A DNA stretch of 64,000 nucleotides from Sporomusa sphaeroides DSM 2875 (lineage in GTDB: Bacteria > Bacillota > Negativicutes > Sporomusales > Sporomusaceae). Each line of letters opens with the position of its first letter. Position 1 is the stretch's first letter. The stretch covers positions 4,829,501 through 4,893,500 of the forward strand of contig NZ_CP146991.1 of the NCBI RefSeq assembly GCF_001941975.2, read 5' to 3'. Below the pieces are notes generated by a model. The model saw only the letters and a program-made list of their open reading frames with translations. It had not been told where the DNA came from and made no database searches. The position numbers and the translations under genes were made by a program. Below are positions 24,234-32,190 of the stretch, piece after piece.

Positions 24234-24502
24234 GGTTTGGCCTCCCCATCCCCGGCATTGATCGCCCGCCTACTCGCATTATTAAAAACTTCAATTGCTC
24301 CAGTTGCTTTTCTAGCCAGCAGGACAATTCTCAGCAAATCCGGCCTGTGCACCTTGTCATATTTACTATCTACAGGCGTTTCAGCAATCTGGTTGGCCTG
24401 CTCGGCTCTGGTGGTCAGTTCGGCGACCTGATTAATTAAATTTTCATTTTCGATTAATAAACTTGCATAACGAGAATGAATTGATTCACTCACCGTCCGC
24501 AC
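24230..24502 (-). CDS. Hypothetical helical protein
   Basis: A 90-residue protein with an N-terminal heptad region (SLLIENENLINQVAELTTRA) and a C-terminal basic-helical part (DLLRIVLLARKATGAIEVFN). It overlaps the upstream 205-residue protein gene by 17 bases and is coupled to the 52-residue gene downstream. No known family; likely an oligomeric accessory protein of the small-gene cluster. Confidence 0.55.
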   Translation of the reverse strand: MRTVSESIHSRYASLLIENENLINQVAELTTRAEQANQIAETPVDSKYDKVHRPDLLRIVLLARKATGAIEVFNNASRRAINAGDGEAKP

Positions 24503-25103
24503 CTCCCCGGTACTTGGCTAACGCCTCCGCTAAACATCTGCCGTGTCCCGTGTCTCCTAGTTTGTTTTGCTTTAACCATGCAAGGGTATCAGTGGCGACA
24601 GTAACCAGATACTGTACCCGCTCCCCGGCCTGCTCTGGGGTGGTGGAGAGGGCTTGGTCAACCTTGCTATATTTCGCTAAACACCTTTCTGTATGTGGCT
24701 CATAATCACAAGACGGCTCGTATTTGCATACGTGACATTTTATATAAGAGCAATCTTTCAGCGCTTTTCGAGCTATTTTGTTCTCCCATTCATGCGTTGT
24801 TAGTCCAGCTATACAATCCAGCGCCCCCCGCACCACCTCATAAGCGGCCTGGAGGTTGTTAATTTTGTGTTGCTGGTTATCAAATATTGCGCTCATGTCA
24901 AGCATTTTTAAGCAACAAGCTTTGTATGCATCGGCAATCTTTTGGTCAGTTTCAGCTATTTCTTTTTCAGCCGCCTCCAACCGGGCGCGGAGGTCGGCGT
25001 TTTCTTGCAATAATCCGTCGATAACAGCACTACCAAAAAACGTTTTTCCTTCCGCTCTTGCCTTTTCAACATAAGCAGAGTCATATTTTATACACTCACT
25101 CAC
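24486..25103 (-). CDS. Hypothetical coiled-coil protein with Cys motif
   Basis: A 205-residue protein. Residues 25-65 form a coiled coil (ENADLRARLEAAEKEIAETD), a Cys cluster (CSYIKCHVCKYEPSCDYE) lies around 120-137, and the C-terminal half contains a TTPEQAGERV and GDTGHGRCLAEALAKYRGG segment of the kind seen in many phage small-gene clusters. Function not known. The start overlaps the Lar-like gene by four bases. Confidence 0.62.
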   Translation of the reverse strand: MSECIKYDSAYVEKARAEGKTFFGSAVIDGLLQENADLRARLEAAEKEIAETDQKIADAYKACCLKMLDMSAIFDNQQHKINNLQAAYEVVRGALDCIAGLTTHEWENKIARKALKDCSYIKCHVCKYEPSCDYEPHTERCLAKYSKVDQALSTTPEQAGERVQYLVTVATDTLAWLKQNKLGDTGHGRCLAEALAKYRGGADGE

Positions 25104-25321
25104 CCGCGCTCACTCCTTTTATTCCAAGCCGCAACAGCCTGTTCTTTGGTGTCAAAATATCCGCTTGAAGCTCCGCACCCACCTTTGCTAAAATTACAAA
25201 CCACCAAAACATATTCTTCATTGTCGCAACACTCAAATTCCTTACAGTCTTCCAATCTCTTGCAGTCGCTAAAATCAATTTCACTTCCTCCGCAAAACGG
25301 ACAAGGTTTTAACTCACTCAC
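25100..25321 (-). CDS. Lar-type restriction alleviation protein
   Basis: A 73-residue protein when started at the GTG at 25321, which has GGAGG nine bases upstream. It has the Lar signature: LKPCPFCGG at the start, a Cys-rich middle (CKEFECCDNEEYVLVVCNF), and a GYFDTKEQAVAAWNKR end. Known of the family: Rac prophage Lar relieves host type I restriction by modulating the methylase; many phage members are only assigned by the zinc ribbon. Anti-restriction here is inference by homology. Confidence 0.8.
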   Translation of the reverse strand: MSELKPCPFCGGSEIDFSDCKRLEDCKEFECCDNEEYVLVVCNFSKGGCGASSGYFDTKEQAVAAWNKRSERG

Positions 25322-25505
25322 CAGCGCCAGCCTCCTTCTCCAATTTAGCCCCGCAGTACGGGCAGTATATAACTTCATTCAGTACCGTATAAAAACGCAA
25401 ATACCACTTTGCTGGTTTGTTTCCTGGCATTTGTACTTTCTCGACTCCAATAGTATCAATTTTATCTAAGACTCTACACCTATGCTCATCGACTGTTAAC
25501 GCCAT
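25314..25505 (-). CDS. Small zinc-ribbon-containing phage protein
   Basis: A 63-residue protein from the ATG at 25505 (GGGTGAGC upstream): RCRVLDKIDTIGVEKVQMPG, KWYLRFYTVLNEVIYCPYCG, AKLEKEAGAG. The single CPYCG pair near the C-terminus and an earlier RCRV Cys could form a partial zinc site. It overlaps the Lar-like start by eight bases. Homologues of this type are common in Firmicute prophage early regions; function unknown. Confidence 0.58.
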   Translation of the reverse strand: MALTVDEHRCRVLDKIDTIGVEKVQMPGNKPAKWYLRFYTVLNEVIYCPYCGAKLEKEAGAGE

Positions 25506-25512
25506 GCTCACC

Positions 25513-25779
25513 CTACTCCGCTCCCTTTCGCTGTAGTCGGTCATGTTCATTCAACACCCGGCAAAACTCTTTGCAGTCGCACCCTGCGCACAAAACCTTA
25601 TCCTGCTTGGCTTTTACCGCCGCCCTCCCAAGCTCTGCCTCCGGGGCCAGCGCTTTGATTAATTCAATAGTGTGCTGCAAATTCATAATGTCTCTGGCGG
25701 TACAATCTGCATGTACCAAAATAGCAATTGCATATTCTATAACATCTATCGCCTGCTCCGGCGTAATCTTAGCGTCCAT
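25513..25779 (-). CDS. Hypothetical small Cys-containing protein
   Basis: An 88-residue protein: helical N-terminal part (EQAIDVIEYAIAILVHADCT, RDIMNLQHTIELIKALAP) followed by a C-terminal CAGCDCKEFCRVLNEHDRLQ with four Cys that could bind a metal. It overlaps the MmcB-like gene end by eleven bases. No family recognised. Confidence 0.58.
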   Translation of the reverse strand: MDAKITPEQAIDVIEYAIAILVHADCTARDIMNLQHTIELIKALAPEAELGRAAVKAKQDKVLCAGCDCKEFCRVLNEHDRLQRKGAE

Positions 25780-26335
25780 TGGTGGCCTCCTTCACCTTAC
25801 GTTTTATCTCCCAAAGTTCGTTTTCCACTTCATTGCATCTACGCTGTGTATTTCTCAATCTCCGTTCAAGATCATTAGCCCGATTCTGCGCAAAATGCAT
25901 ATGGGATACAGCGCTTTTAACTTTCATCCGTTCAGACAGACCGCGACTTAAGACAATATACTGCAAGACTTCAAATACAGCATCTTTATCAAATTCATTC
26001 CGCTTGGCCTTTTTAACACAGACTAAGCGATTATCAACCACATGGTATAAACCGATTCCGGCTGGCAAATCGTCCTTTCGAATTACTTCCGGCGGACTGA
26101 CAAAGTAAAATGTGTTACAAACCGGCAAATAGTTTTGCCATTTCTTATCTTGCAGGAAGTCGTTCCGGCTGACTTTTACTTCATAGCCGATTGTCCGCAT
26201 GTTTCGGTATGCCTGAGACATTGCAAAGCCATCAAGGATATAACCTTTTGTGCCTCGGTATACATGAGCGAAGAATTTTAGCTTTTGCTCGGTGCAGTGG
26301 CGGTGCAGAATTCGAATTACATCACTCTCAGTCAC
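25769..26335 (-). CDS. MmcB-like PD-(D/E)XK-type nuclease
   Basis: A 188-residue protein with the MmcB/restriction-endonuclease-like pattern: YRGTKGYILDGFAMSQAYRN, GYEVKVSRNDFLQDKKWQNY (E-x-K catalytic pair with the preceding Asp), and LPVCNTFYFVSPPEVIRKDD. The C-terminal 60 residues form a basic coiled coil (AQNRANDLERRLRNTQRRCN). MmcB proteins take part in DNA repair, while in phages this fold may act as a nuclease in recombination. Exact role uncertain. Confidence 0.68.
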   Translation of the reverse strand: MTESDVIRILHRHCTEQKLKFFAHVYRGTKGYILDGFAMSQAYRNMRTIGYEVKVSRNDFLQDKKWQNYLPVCNTFYFVSPPEVIRKDDLPAGIGLYHVVDNRLVCVKKAKRNEFDKDAVFEVLQYIVLSRGLSERMKVKSAVSHMHFAQNRANDLERRLRNTQRRCNEVENELWEIKRKVKEATNGR

Positions 26336-26528
26336 TTGTCCCCTCCGTCCCCGGCAGCGGCGGTATAATCATCCAGTGAGTTTTATCGTGTAATGTCATA
26401 TCCTTCCGATATGTACCAACACCAAAACCAAGCTTCACATCATTAACGATTATACGCTGTCCATTTCCCGGCATAGTCTCCGGCGACACCGGCACCCACT
26501 GCTGGGCCGCCTCTAACTGCTCTTTCAT
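26328..26528 (-). CDS. DUF551-like small protein
   Basis: A 66-residue protein beginning with a helix (KEQLEAAQQ) and then the DUF551 pattern WVPVSPETMPGNGQRIIV ... HWMIIPPLPG. DUF551 proteins are very common, unassigned small phage/prophage proteins. The start is uncertain because the upstream ribosome-binding site is weak; it overlaps the MmcB-like start by eight bases. Confidence 0.62.
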   Translation of the reverse strand: MKEQLEAAQQWVPVSPETMPGNGQRIIVNDVKLGFGVGTYRKDMTLHDKTHWMIIPPLPGTEGTSD

Positions 26529-26631
26529 GCCCTAAAGTCACATAGTTACCCCGGCCAGGCGATTTATACCAACACTCTATATAATCAATCACGCTCATTC
26601 TCTCCACTCCTTATTGTTTGGTTAGGCGGGG

Positions 26632-27003
26632 TTAGCCTTTAGCCAGTAACTTCAGCAAATGAATCAGATTCCCCCTGTATTGCATCAACGGCCGTCGCTC
26701 CCGCTCATATTCCTCTCGGTCTTTAAACCCAAATTCGCCGATTACCGGCTGTATCACATACCCATATTTCTGGTCCGGTTTTAATACGGCCCCAATATTC
26801 CGAATATATGCTAACATCGAAACCAATTCGCGCCCTGAATTAAACTCGGCCATTTCAAATAACCGCATCCATAACTCATGATCGCCTGGCGAGTGCTCCG
26901 AATATTTATCCTCCCATTGATAGGCAGTCATTTCTTTTAATAAATCAGTCGGTTCCGGTATGACCTGTTCAGGCGCATCGAAAAATTTGTCAAAAACGCC
27001 CAT
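26632..27003 (-). CDS. Hypothetical acidic phage protein next to the iteron region
   Basis: A 123-residue protein starting MGVFDKFFDAPEQVIPEPTD with no recognised domain; the C-terminal part (KDREEYERERRPLMQYRGNL) is basic-helical. It is the first gene downstream of the iteron-like array and reads away from it. Its position suggests a role linked to replication or its regulation, but nothing in the sequence proves this. Confidence 0.65.
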   Translation of the reverse strand: MGVFDKFFDAPEQVIPEPTDLLKEMTAYQWEDKYSEHSPGDHELWMRLFEMAEFNSGRELVSMLAYIRNIGAVLKPDQKYGYVIQPVIGEFGFKDREEYERERRPLMQYRGNLIHLLKLLAKG

Positions 27004-27024
27004 TTTATACGCACCACCTCAAAA

Positions 27025-27321
27025 TATCCTACTGTATCCTACTCGGTATCCTACTAAAAAAACCTTGAAACCCGCGCCATTGCTGGATGTATCCTACAAA
27101 TCCTACTATCCTACTCGAAAAACATACCTATAAGAGATATAAAAAAAATATTTTTTATAGGCAGGGTAAATTGTGTAACAATATTTTTTTTGCTCGCGCG
27201 TGTAGCGTGTTTTTGTAGTAGGATAGTAGGATAGTAGGATATTTATATATAAGAATATAGATAATATAAGGGTTTATAGGTGTTTTTTTGTATCCTACTC
27301 GTATCCTACTCGTATCCTACT
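27025..27321. repeat. Iteron-like array of TATCCTACT, candidate phage replication origin
   Basis: Nine-base TATCCTACT occurs at 27025, 27035, 27047, 27107, 27291, 27302 and 27313, with one-base variants at 27090 (TATCCTACA) and 27099 (AATCCTACT). Three overlapping inverted copies (AGTAGGATA) run at 27217-27241. Between the arrays lies a very AT-rich stretch with an inverted repeat (CCTATAA at 27127-27133, TTATAGG at 27155-27161). The 343-base gap holds no gene and lies between the primase-helicase stop and the next gene. Clustered direct and inverted repeats around an AT-rich core are the layout of iteron origins; a regulator-binding region is the alternative. Confidence 0.6.
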
Positions 27322-27346
27322 CTTTAAAATTATTGTTAACTAGACA

Positions 27347-30223
27347 CTATTTTTCGAGTTCTGAAAGCTTAATACATATCATTCTGACCTGTGTTCGTGT
27401 TTCACCGGGTTTAGTTCGTTTGATTTTAAAAACTCTTTTACCAGATTCAATTGTCGTAACTATTTTCTCGTCATTTGCCAATTCGCGAAGAACTTTTTGA
27501 GGAGAAAATCCACGTTCCCTAAGCACGTCATTAAATACAGTTGGGTTTATACATAAATACAATTCATCTTTAAAACCGTAAGACATCGGCATATTTACCC
27601 GAAATTTACCTTCGTTTGCCTGGGCCCAATCCACAATATAGTCCCAGGCTTTAGTTACGTCACTGGCCTCCGTTTTTGTGACCATGCCAGCAATGATATG
27701 CTTCGCAAGTTCTGCGGCCTCGCCCGCCGCCCCGGCCTCATCGGCGCCAAAAATCCACTGGCTAACCAGGAAATCGGCGAGAGCCACCACAGAGACTGAG
27801 TCGATATGAGAGTCAAGTTTTTCCGGGAATTGCTTCCGTATTCCGGCACGCATATCGTTGAACGTTTGTTTTAATGTATTGCGGTCGTATTTTATTAATC
27901 GCCGGATAAACTCTGTCCCGGCATGTCCGTGGTGATCGGCTGTCAGGCGATACAGATCCGACGCGAAGGGTTTGTTGTCGGCAAACGGTCCGCCGTAAAT
28001 TTCAAGCGTTCGGGTAACGGCTCCGGCCGTGGACGAATCCCCTGACAGCATCCCCTCGCCGGTGGATAATACGATTGTCCGCCATGTCGCCGTTTGTTGC
28101 ATACCACCGGACTTATTGCCGCGGTTGCGACCTTTTCCTTCAGCAATTTCGTAAATTTTATTTGTTGCCTCGGTTTTGTCTCGCATGGTTTCGCGTTCAT
28201 TGAGGCCCATTGGCAAGTCATTACACAGGGAAAGTTTCTTCTCAATACCGGTTTTCGTGGAATCAAAACTAGTGCGCAATTCGTCCGGATCACCCCAGGC
28301 CGACAGCGCCACATAAAGTGCGGCCGTTTTGCCGTCCTGAGAATTCCCCCAGTTATGTATGAAAAATATTCGCTGTGACAATATCCGTAAAAGCGGCGCT
28401 GCAAACGATGCAGATAATATAAATCGAGCTACCGGCCGCTGCCTGACTTCGGCGGCGAATTGCTTCCATTCATCAAAACTGCCAGATATTCGGTATCCAC
28501 ACACCGCAGAGTTTGCGGCCGTGTCGTCAAGGTCTAGCCGGTAACCTCCTTCGGCGCCCGGGATAAATATCTCATCGCCGCGCCAGCCCATGCGGGATAC
28601 GGCTTTACCTTCAGGTATACTGTTTAAGTTCGCGCCCTCAAGTTCATCAAACCATTTCACCAGCCACCTGGCTGATTCACTGGATACGGTAAGGCCTTTG
28701 TCAGCCAGTTTAATAACTTTTTTGGCATCAAACACTTCTGAACGGGCTAATAAAACCGACTCCCATTTACGGCCACGAAGAAACGTCACTTCGATTTTTT
28801 CAATATCGCTGTCGATATTTCTAAGCCGGCTTGTGAGTAATACTGGCACATGTGACGCCCGGTAAGTTTTGACGTTATCCCGGGACCAATCCTGATATAA
28901 AATTCCGTTTCGTGTGCATATCCAGTCCGCCGGAATCATCATGTCAACTGGTGAGTCAGGGATAATTGTTTTTACGCCCTGTGCTGGCGCTCGGCTGGCA
29001 AGCTTTAGTTTTGCGGTGTGTTTTTTAAGCGCGGCCTTTAATGTATTGACGCTGATTTTACCTTTCGCCCGGGTTTTGAATATCTCAAACTCGGCCGGAT
29101 CCTGCTCTTGCAACAGTGCCAATGCGCCGATAATTTCGTCGTTAAAAACTGTTTGAGTTTCGACCGGTACCGTTCGGGCTATGGCGCGAGCGCGGGGAAT
29201 TTTTTTGAGTGCCCACCCGCAAGGAGCCTTAATATCCTGGCAGCCGCCAGGTGGACAACCGGTGAAACCTAATGTACCGGTTATATACTCGCAACTGTGG
29301 GGATGATTATCTTCCAGCGAATGCCGAATTTTTTCTTCCGTTTTCTTTGGATCATATTTGACTCCCAGCACTGGCCGGATTAATTCATGGATTAGCTCTG
29401 GACCACCTTTACAGCGGGACAGATTCGCACAGGCAGCAAACCATTCAGGTTCAGGTATTTTCCCAATGCTGGACCGGAAACGCGCCAAAAATGCACATTG
29501 AGAGATTGCCAGTTCCGCCGATCCGTCACCGTCTCGGCGTTCGAATTTTGTTTTCCTGGTTCTGTCGCCGGTGGCCTGTTGGGGCTCGGCTGTGTATGGT
29601 TCCAAATCAGATGGGTTGTAACGTTCGGATGATTCATGAATGATTTTTACTTCGACCGGATCCGATTTATAGTTTTTAGTACCAGGTACCCTTAGGACGC
29701 GAGACAGGTCATGCGTTGAATCAAATTTATAACCTAAGGTTGCGGCATGCTGCCTTAATGCAGTTTGAAATCCGTGCAGTAATTCAGATGCTTGTTTCCA
29801 CTCTTCTGGCGTATCAAGTGTCCAAATTTCGCGAAATAGCCAATAAGCATGAAGGCCATGCCCTGAATATATGATTACGCTCGGCTCTAACGGTATCGCA
29901 TTGATAACTTGCATGGCTGCACCGATATCAGATGGCAGTTTCGTTTCGGCGTGTGCATCACCGCTAGCAATATCCATATCGAACCATAGGCCCGGAATAG
30001 CGGTTATTTCTTCGGCGGTTATGCGTTCGTAGTCGCCTTTAGGTTTATCTGTGATGCCGACGCCAAAGTATACGTTTTTCTGTGCATTAGAGAGCCGCAA
30101 AGCCGTTTTTATGGCATTGTCGGTATTATCTATAGGGAACCAATATGTCCGTTTGTCTGGGAGCGTCCAGATCGATAGATATCCGGACTCAGCATTGCCG
30201 TATAGTTCTTCAAAAAAATTCAC
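27347..30223 (-). CDS. PrimPol-DUF927 replicative primase-helicase
   Basis: A 958-residue protein from the GTG at 30223, which overlaps the stop of the 44-residue gene (GTGA) and has AGGGAG eight bases upstream. The N-terminal RepB-type primase-polymerase shows a DxD pair in WFDMD (81-84), SGHGLHAYW (120-128) and HDLSRVLRVPGTKN (171-184). A Cys-rich part (C311, C323, C328, C335) may bind zinc. From about 430 to the end it is a DUF927 helicase with Walker A WGNSQDGKT (625-633). It should synthesise primers and unwind DNA at the phage origin. The iteron array lies just after its stop. Confidence 0.9.
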   Translation of the reverse strand: MNFFEELYGNAESGYLSIWTLPDKRTYWFPIDNTDNAIKTALRLSNAQKNVYFGVGITDKPKGDYERITAEEITAIPGLWFDMDIASGDAHAETKLPSDIGAAMQVINAIPLEPSVIIYSGHGLHAYWLFREIWTLDTPEEWKQASELLHGFQTALRQHAATLGYKFDSTHDLSRVLRVPGTKNYKSDPVEVKIIHESSERYNPSDLEPYTAEPQQATGDRTRKTKFERRDGDGSAELAISQCAFLARFRSSIGKIPEPEWFAACANLSRCKGGPELIHELIRPVLGVKYDPKKTEEKIRHSLEDNHPHSCEYITGTLGFTGCPPGGCQDIKAPCGWALKKIPRARAIARTVPVETQTVFNDEIIGALALLQEQDPAEFEIFKTRAKGKISVNTLKAALKKHTAKLKLASRAPAQGVKTIIPDSPVDMMIPADWICTRNGILYQDWSRDNVKTYRASHVPVLLTSRLRNIDSDIEKIEVTFLRGRKWESVLLARSEVFDAKKVIKLADKGLTVSSESARWLVKWFDELEGANLNSIPEGKAVSRMGWRGDEIFIPGAEGGYRLDLDDTAANSAVCGYRISGSFDEWKQFAAEVRQRPVARFILSASFAAPLLRILSQRIFFIHNWGNSQDGKTAALYVALSAWGDPDELRTSFDSTKTGIEKKLSLCNDLPMGLNERETMRDKTEATNKIYEIAEGKGRNRGNKSGGMQQTATWRTIVLSTGEGMLSGDSSTAGAVTRTLEIYGGPFADNKPFASDLYRLTADHHGHAGTEFIRRLIKYDRNTLKQTFNDMRAGIRKQFPEKLDSHIDSVSVVALADFLVSQWIFGADEAGAAGEAAELAKHIIAGMVTKTEASDVTKAWDYIVDWAQANEGKFRVNMPMSYGFKDELYLCINPTVFNDVLRERGFSPQKVLRELANDEKIVTTIESGKRVFKIKRTKPGETRTQVRMICIKLSELEK

Positions 30224-30354
30224 CCGTAACACTCCCTAATCATTGCCAATAAAAACACGGCCCAGGCAATTAATGCCGCGTTTACAATAAAAATACCAAT
30301 CTTAAAACATGCGTCGGAGATTGCTTCCCTCCTTCGCGCGGTGAGTTTTAGCAT
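30220..30354 (-). CDS. Single-helix membrane microprotein
   Basis: A 44-residue protein (MLKLTARRREAISDACFKIG..) with a basic N-terminus and one hydrophobic helix (IFIVNAALIAWAVFLLAM), N-in by the positive-inside rule. AGGAGG lies upstream of the ATG, and the stop overlaps the primase start. The function is unknown; similar small proteins are often missed in annotation. Confidence 0.6.
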   Translation of the reverse strand: MLKLTARRREAISDACFKIGIFIVNAALIAWAVFLLAMIRECYG

Positions 30355-30369
30355 TTATGGAATACCTCC

Positions 30370-32136
30370 TTAAAGGTGAGAGTATTGCCTGTATGGTTGC
30401 TGCACAGCGTCACATAGCTCCGGCAAATTTGCACTTACCAATGCTTCTGCAAATTGTGGCGGCACCGCATTTCCGCATCTTGCCACCTGTTTAGCCTTTG
30501 AATACCGCTTACCATTACAATCCTGATCAATAATGTAATCGGCTGGGAAACCCTGAGCAGCGAACAATTCATGTGGCTCTAGCATCCGCATGCCGATATC
30601 TACTATTTGATAATCCTGACCGTGAATAGTGACTAATCCAAGCCGGTCCTTAGTTGTGATAGTGTGTACCGGTTCCTCTATACTCTGACCAATGGCTGTC
30701 CCATAGTATTTCAGTAGAAAGGCCCTTACTTCGCCAAAGTGCAAACCGCCGGCAGTAATTGTTTGTATCGGTTCAGCCACTTCCTGCCCTATGTTAGTGC
30801 CTTTCATTTTAACCAAATGACTGGTAACTAAGGCGTTGTGATCAACCGTGGTTACTGTCGGCACTGGTTCATCCATTCCGGCGCCAGGACCATTATAATT
30901 ACCGCCGTAATGCTTAGCGAGGAAAGCAGCTACCAATTGGGACTTACCACCACCGCCGGCCGTCACTGTTCCTAGAGGTTCATCCATGATATGGCCTACC
31001 GAATTACCAAACTGGCGAGAAATGAAGGCGGTAGCAATGGCGAATTTATTACCTCCGGCGGTTATAGTCCCTAATGGCTTATGTATATTGAGAACACGGG
31101 GTTCCTGCCCCTCCCGTTCTCCATATCCCATTTGGATCAGCGTTGGTGCAATAAGCAGATGTTCTGCCTTGCTGACAATAGTAGTTAGCGGATCATTAAT
31201 CGGGTACTGCTTCCGGTCACCGCTAAATCCTGTATGTCCGATCTGAGCTACAAAGGGAGTAACTATACCCCAGCCATTCTTTGCCGTGATAGTCTGCAAT
31301 GGTTCGTCAATCTCCTGGCCGCGAAAGTCAACGCCGTGATGATTAACCTTGATGACAAAGGGTTTAGGGTTATTTATAACAAACTTCTGAATCCCCCGGG
31401 CTATACGGCGCATTGTGTTTTCGGCCAGTGGTTTCTTACGTTCAAAGATACTCTGACACGGTAGTGACCAATCAATTATTTCGGCTGCCGTTCGCCATGG
31501 TTTGAGCTTCCCTTTCTTTACTTCCGGGCTGTCAGGATGACCGTGAGTAGGTTTCGGCCAAACAATCTTCCGCCCGTCACACCTGGCTATGAGGAATAAG
31601 CGTTTCCGTATAGTCGGAGCCCCATAGTCACAGGCCCGGAGCTCACGCCATTCAACTTTATAACCATGTCTTTTCAATGCGTTCACGAAAGCCTTGAATG
31701 TAATCCCTTTTTTCTTAGGGTCTGGCTTACCGTCTTTAAGCAGCGGCCCCCAGGTCTGAAACTCCTCTACATTCTCCAACATGATAACCCTTGGCTGTAC
31801 AGTTGCGCCCCATCGTAACGTTACCCATGCAAGGCCGCGAATTTTCTTTTCAACAGGCTTACCACCTTTGGCTTTTGAAAAATGCTTACAATCCGGGCTA
31901 AACCAACACAATGCTACAGGCCTGCCTTTGGTTGCTTCCCTAGGGTCAACATTCCAAACTGATTCGCAGTAATGCTCTGTATCGGGATGGTTAACTGTAT
32001 GCATTGCGATTGCATCAGGGTCATGATTAATTGCTATATCTACGCTACGGCCTATTGCTAAAGCAATTCCGGTGCTGGCCCCGCCCCCACCGGCGAAGTT
32101 ATCGACTATGATTTCTTGAAATAACTGTTGTTGCAG
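30370..32136 (-). CDS. C5 cytosine DNA methyltransferase with repeated recognition domain
   Basis: A 588-residue enzyme if started at the CTG at 32136, preceded by GGGAGGAG with eight-base spacing; the frame has a stop just upstream and no ATG/GTG/TTG before motif I. Motif I is VDNFAGGGGASTG (about residues 11-23), the catalytic Cys83 lies in SPDCKHFSKAKGG, LENVEEF is motif VI, and TIRKRLFLIAR is motif VIII. The region from about 250 to 500 carries seven copies of an EPL.TITA-like repeat (DEPLQTITA, DEPLGTVTA, AEPIQTITA and others), an unusual target-recognition region. It should methylate phage DNA, perhaps against host restriction. An ATG at 32004 would lose motif I. Confidence 0.9.
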   Translation of the reverse strand: MQQQLFQEIIVDNFAGGGGASTGIALAIGRSVDIAINHDPDAIAMHTVNHPDTEHYCESVWNVDPREATKGRPVALCWFSPDCKHFSKAKGGKPVEKKIRGLAWVTLRWGATVQPRVIMLENVEEFQTWGPLLKDGKPDPKKKGITFKAFVNALKRHGYKVEWRELRACDYGAPTIRKRLFLIARCDGRKIVWPKPTHGHPDSPEVKKGKLKPWRTAAEIIDWSLPCQSIFERKKPLAENTMRRIARGIQKFVINNPKPFVIKVNHHGVDFRGQEIDEPLQTITAKNGWGIVTPFVAQIGHTGFSGDRKQYPINDPLTTIVSKAEHLLIAPTLIQMGYGEREGQEPRVLNIHKPLGTITAGGNKFAIATAFISRQFGNSVGHIMDEPLGTVTAGGGGKSQLVAAFLAKHYGGNYNGPGAGMDEPVPTVTTVDHNALVTSHLVKMKGTNIGQEVAEPIQTITAGGLHFGEVRAFLLKYYGTAIGQSIEEPVHTITTKDRLGLVTIHGQDYQIVDIGMRMLEPHELFAAQGFPADYIIDQDCNGKRYSKAKQVARCGNAVPPQFAEALVSANLPELCDAVQQPYRQYSHL

Positions 32137-32190
32137 GGCTCTCTCCTCCCTTTATAGAAATGGGGCGACCATCGCCGCCCCATAATTTAA

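Noticed and set aside
26443-26598. 51-codon minus-strand frame overlapping the DUF551-like gene
   Set aside because: It has a plausible ATG with a GGAGAG-type upstream, but most of it lies in another frame over the DUF551-like protein, which has the recognisable family pattern. Only the first 20 codons are free, so I could not support it.
27025-27321. Short regular repeats considered as a CRISPR array
   Set aside because: The unit is only nine bases, spacers are 1-175 bases and partly overlapping, and there are both direct and inverted copies. No cas gene is nearby. An iteron-like or regulatory array fits better.
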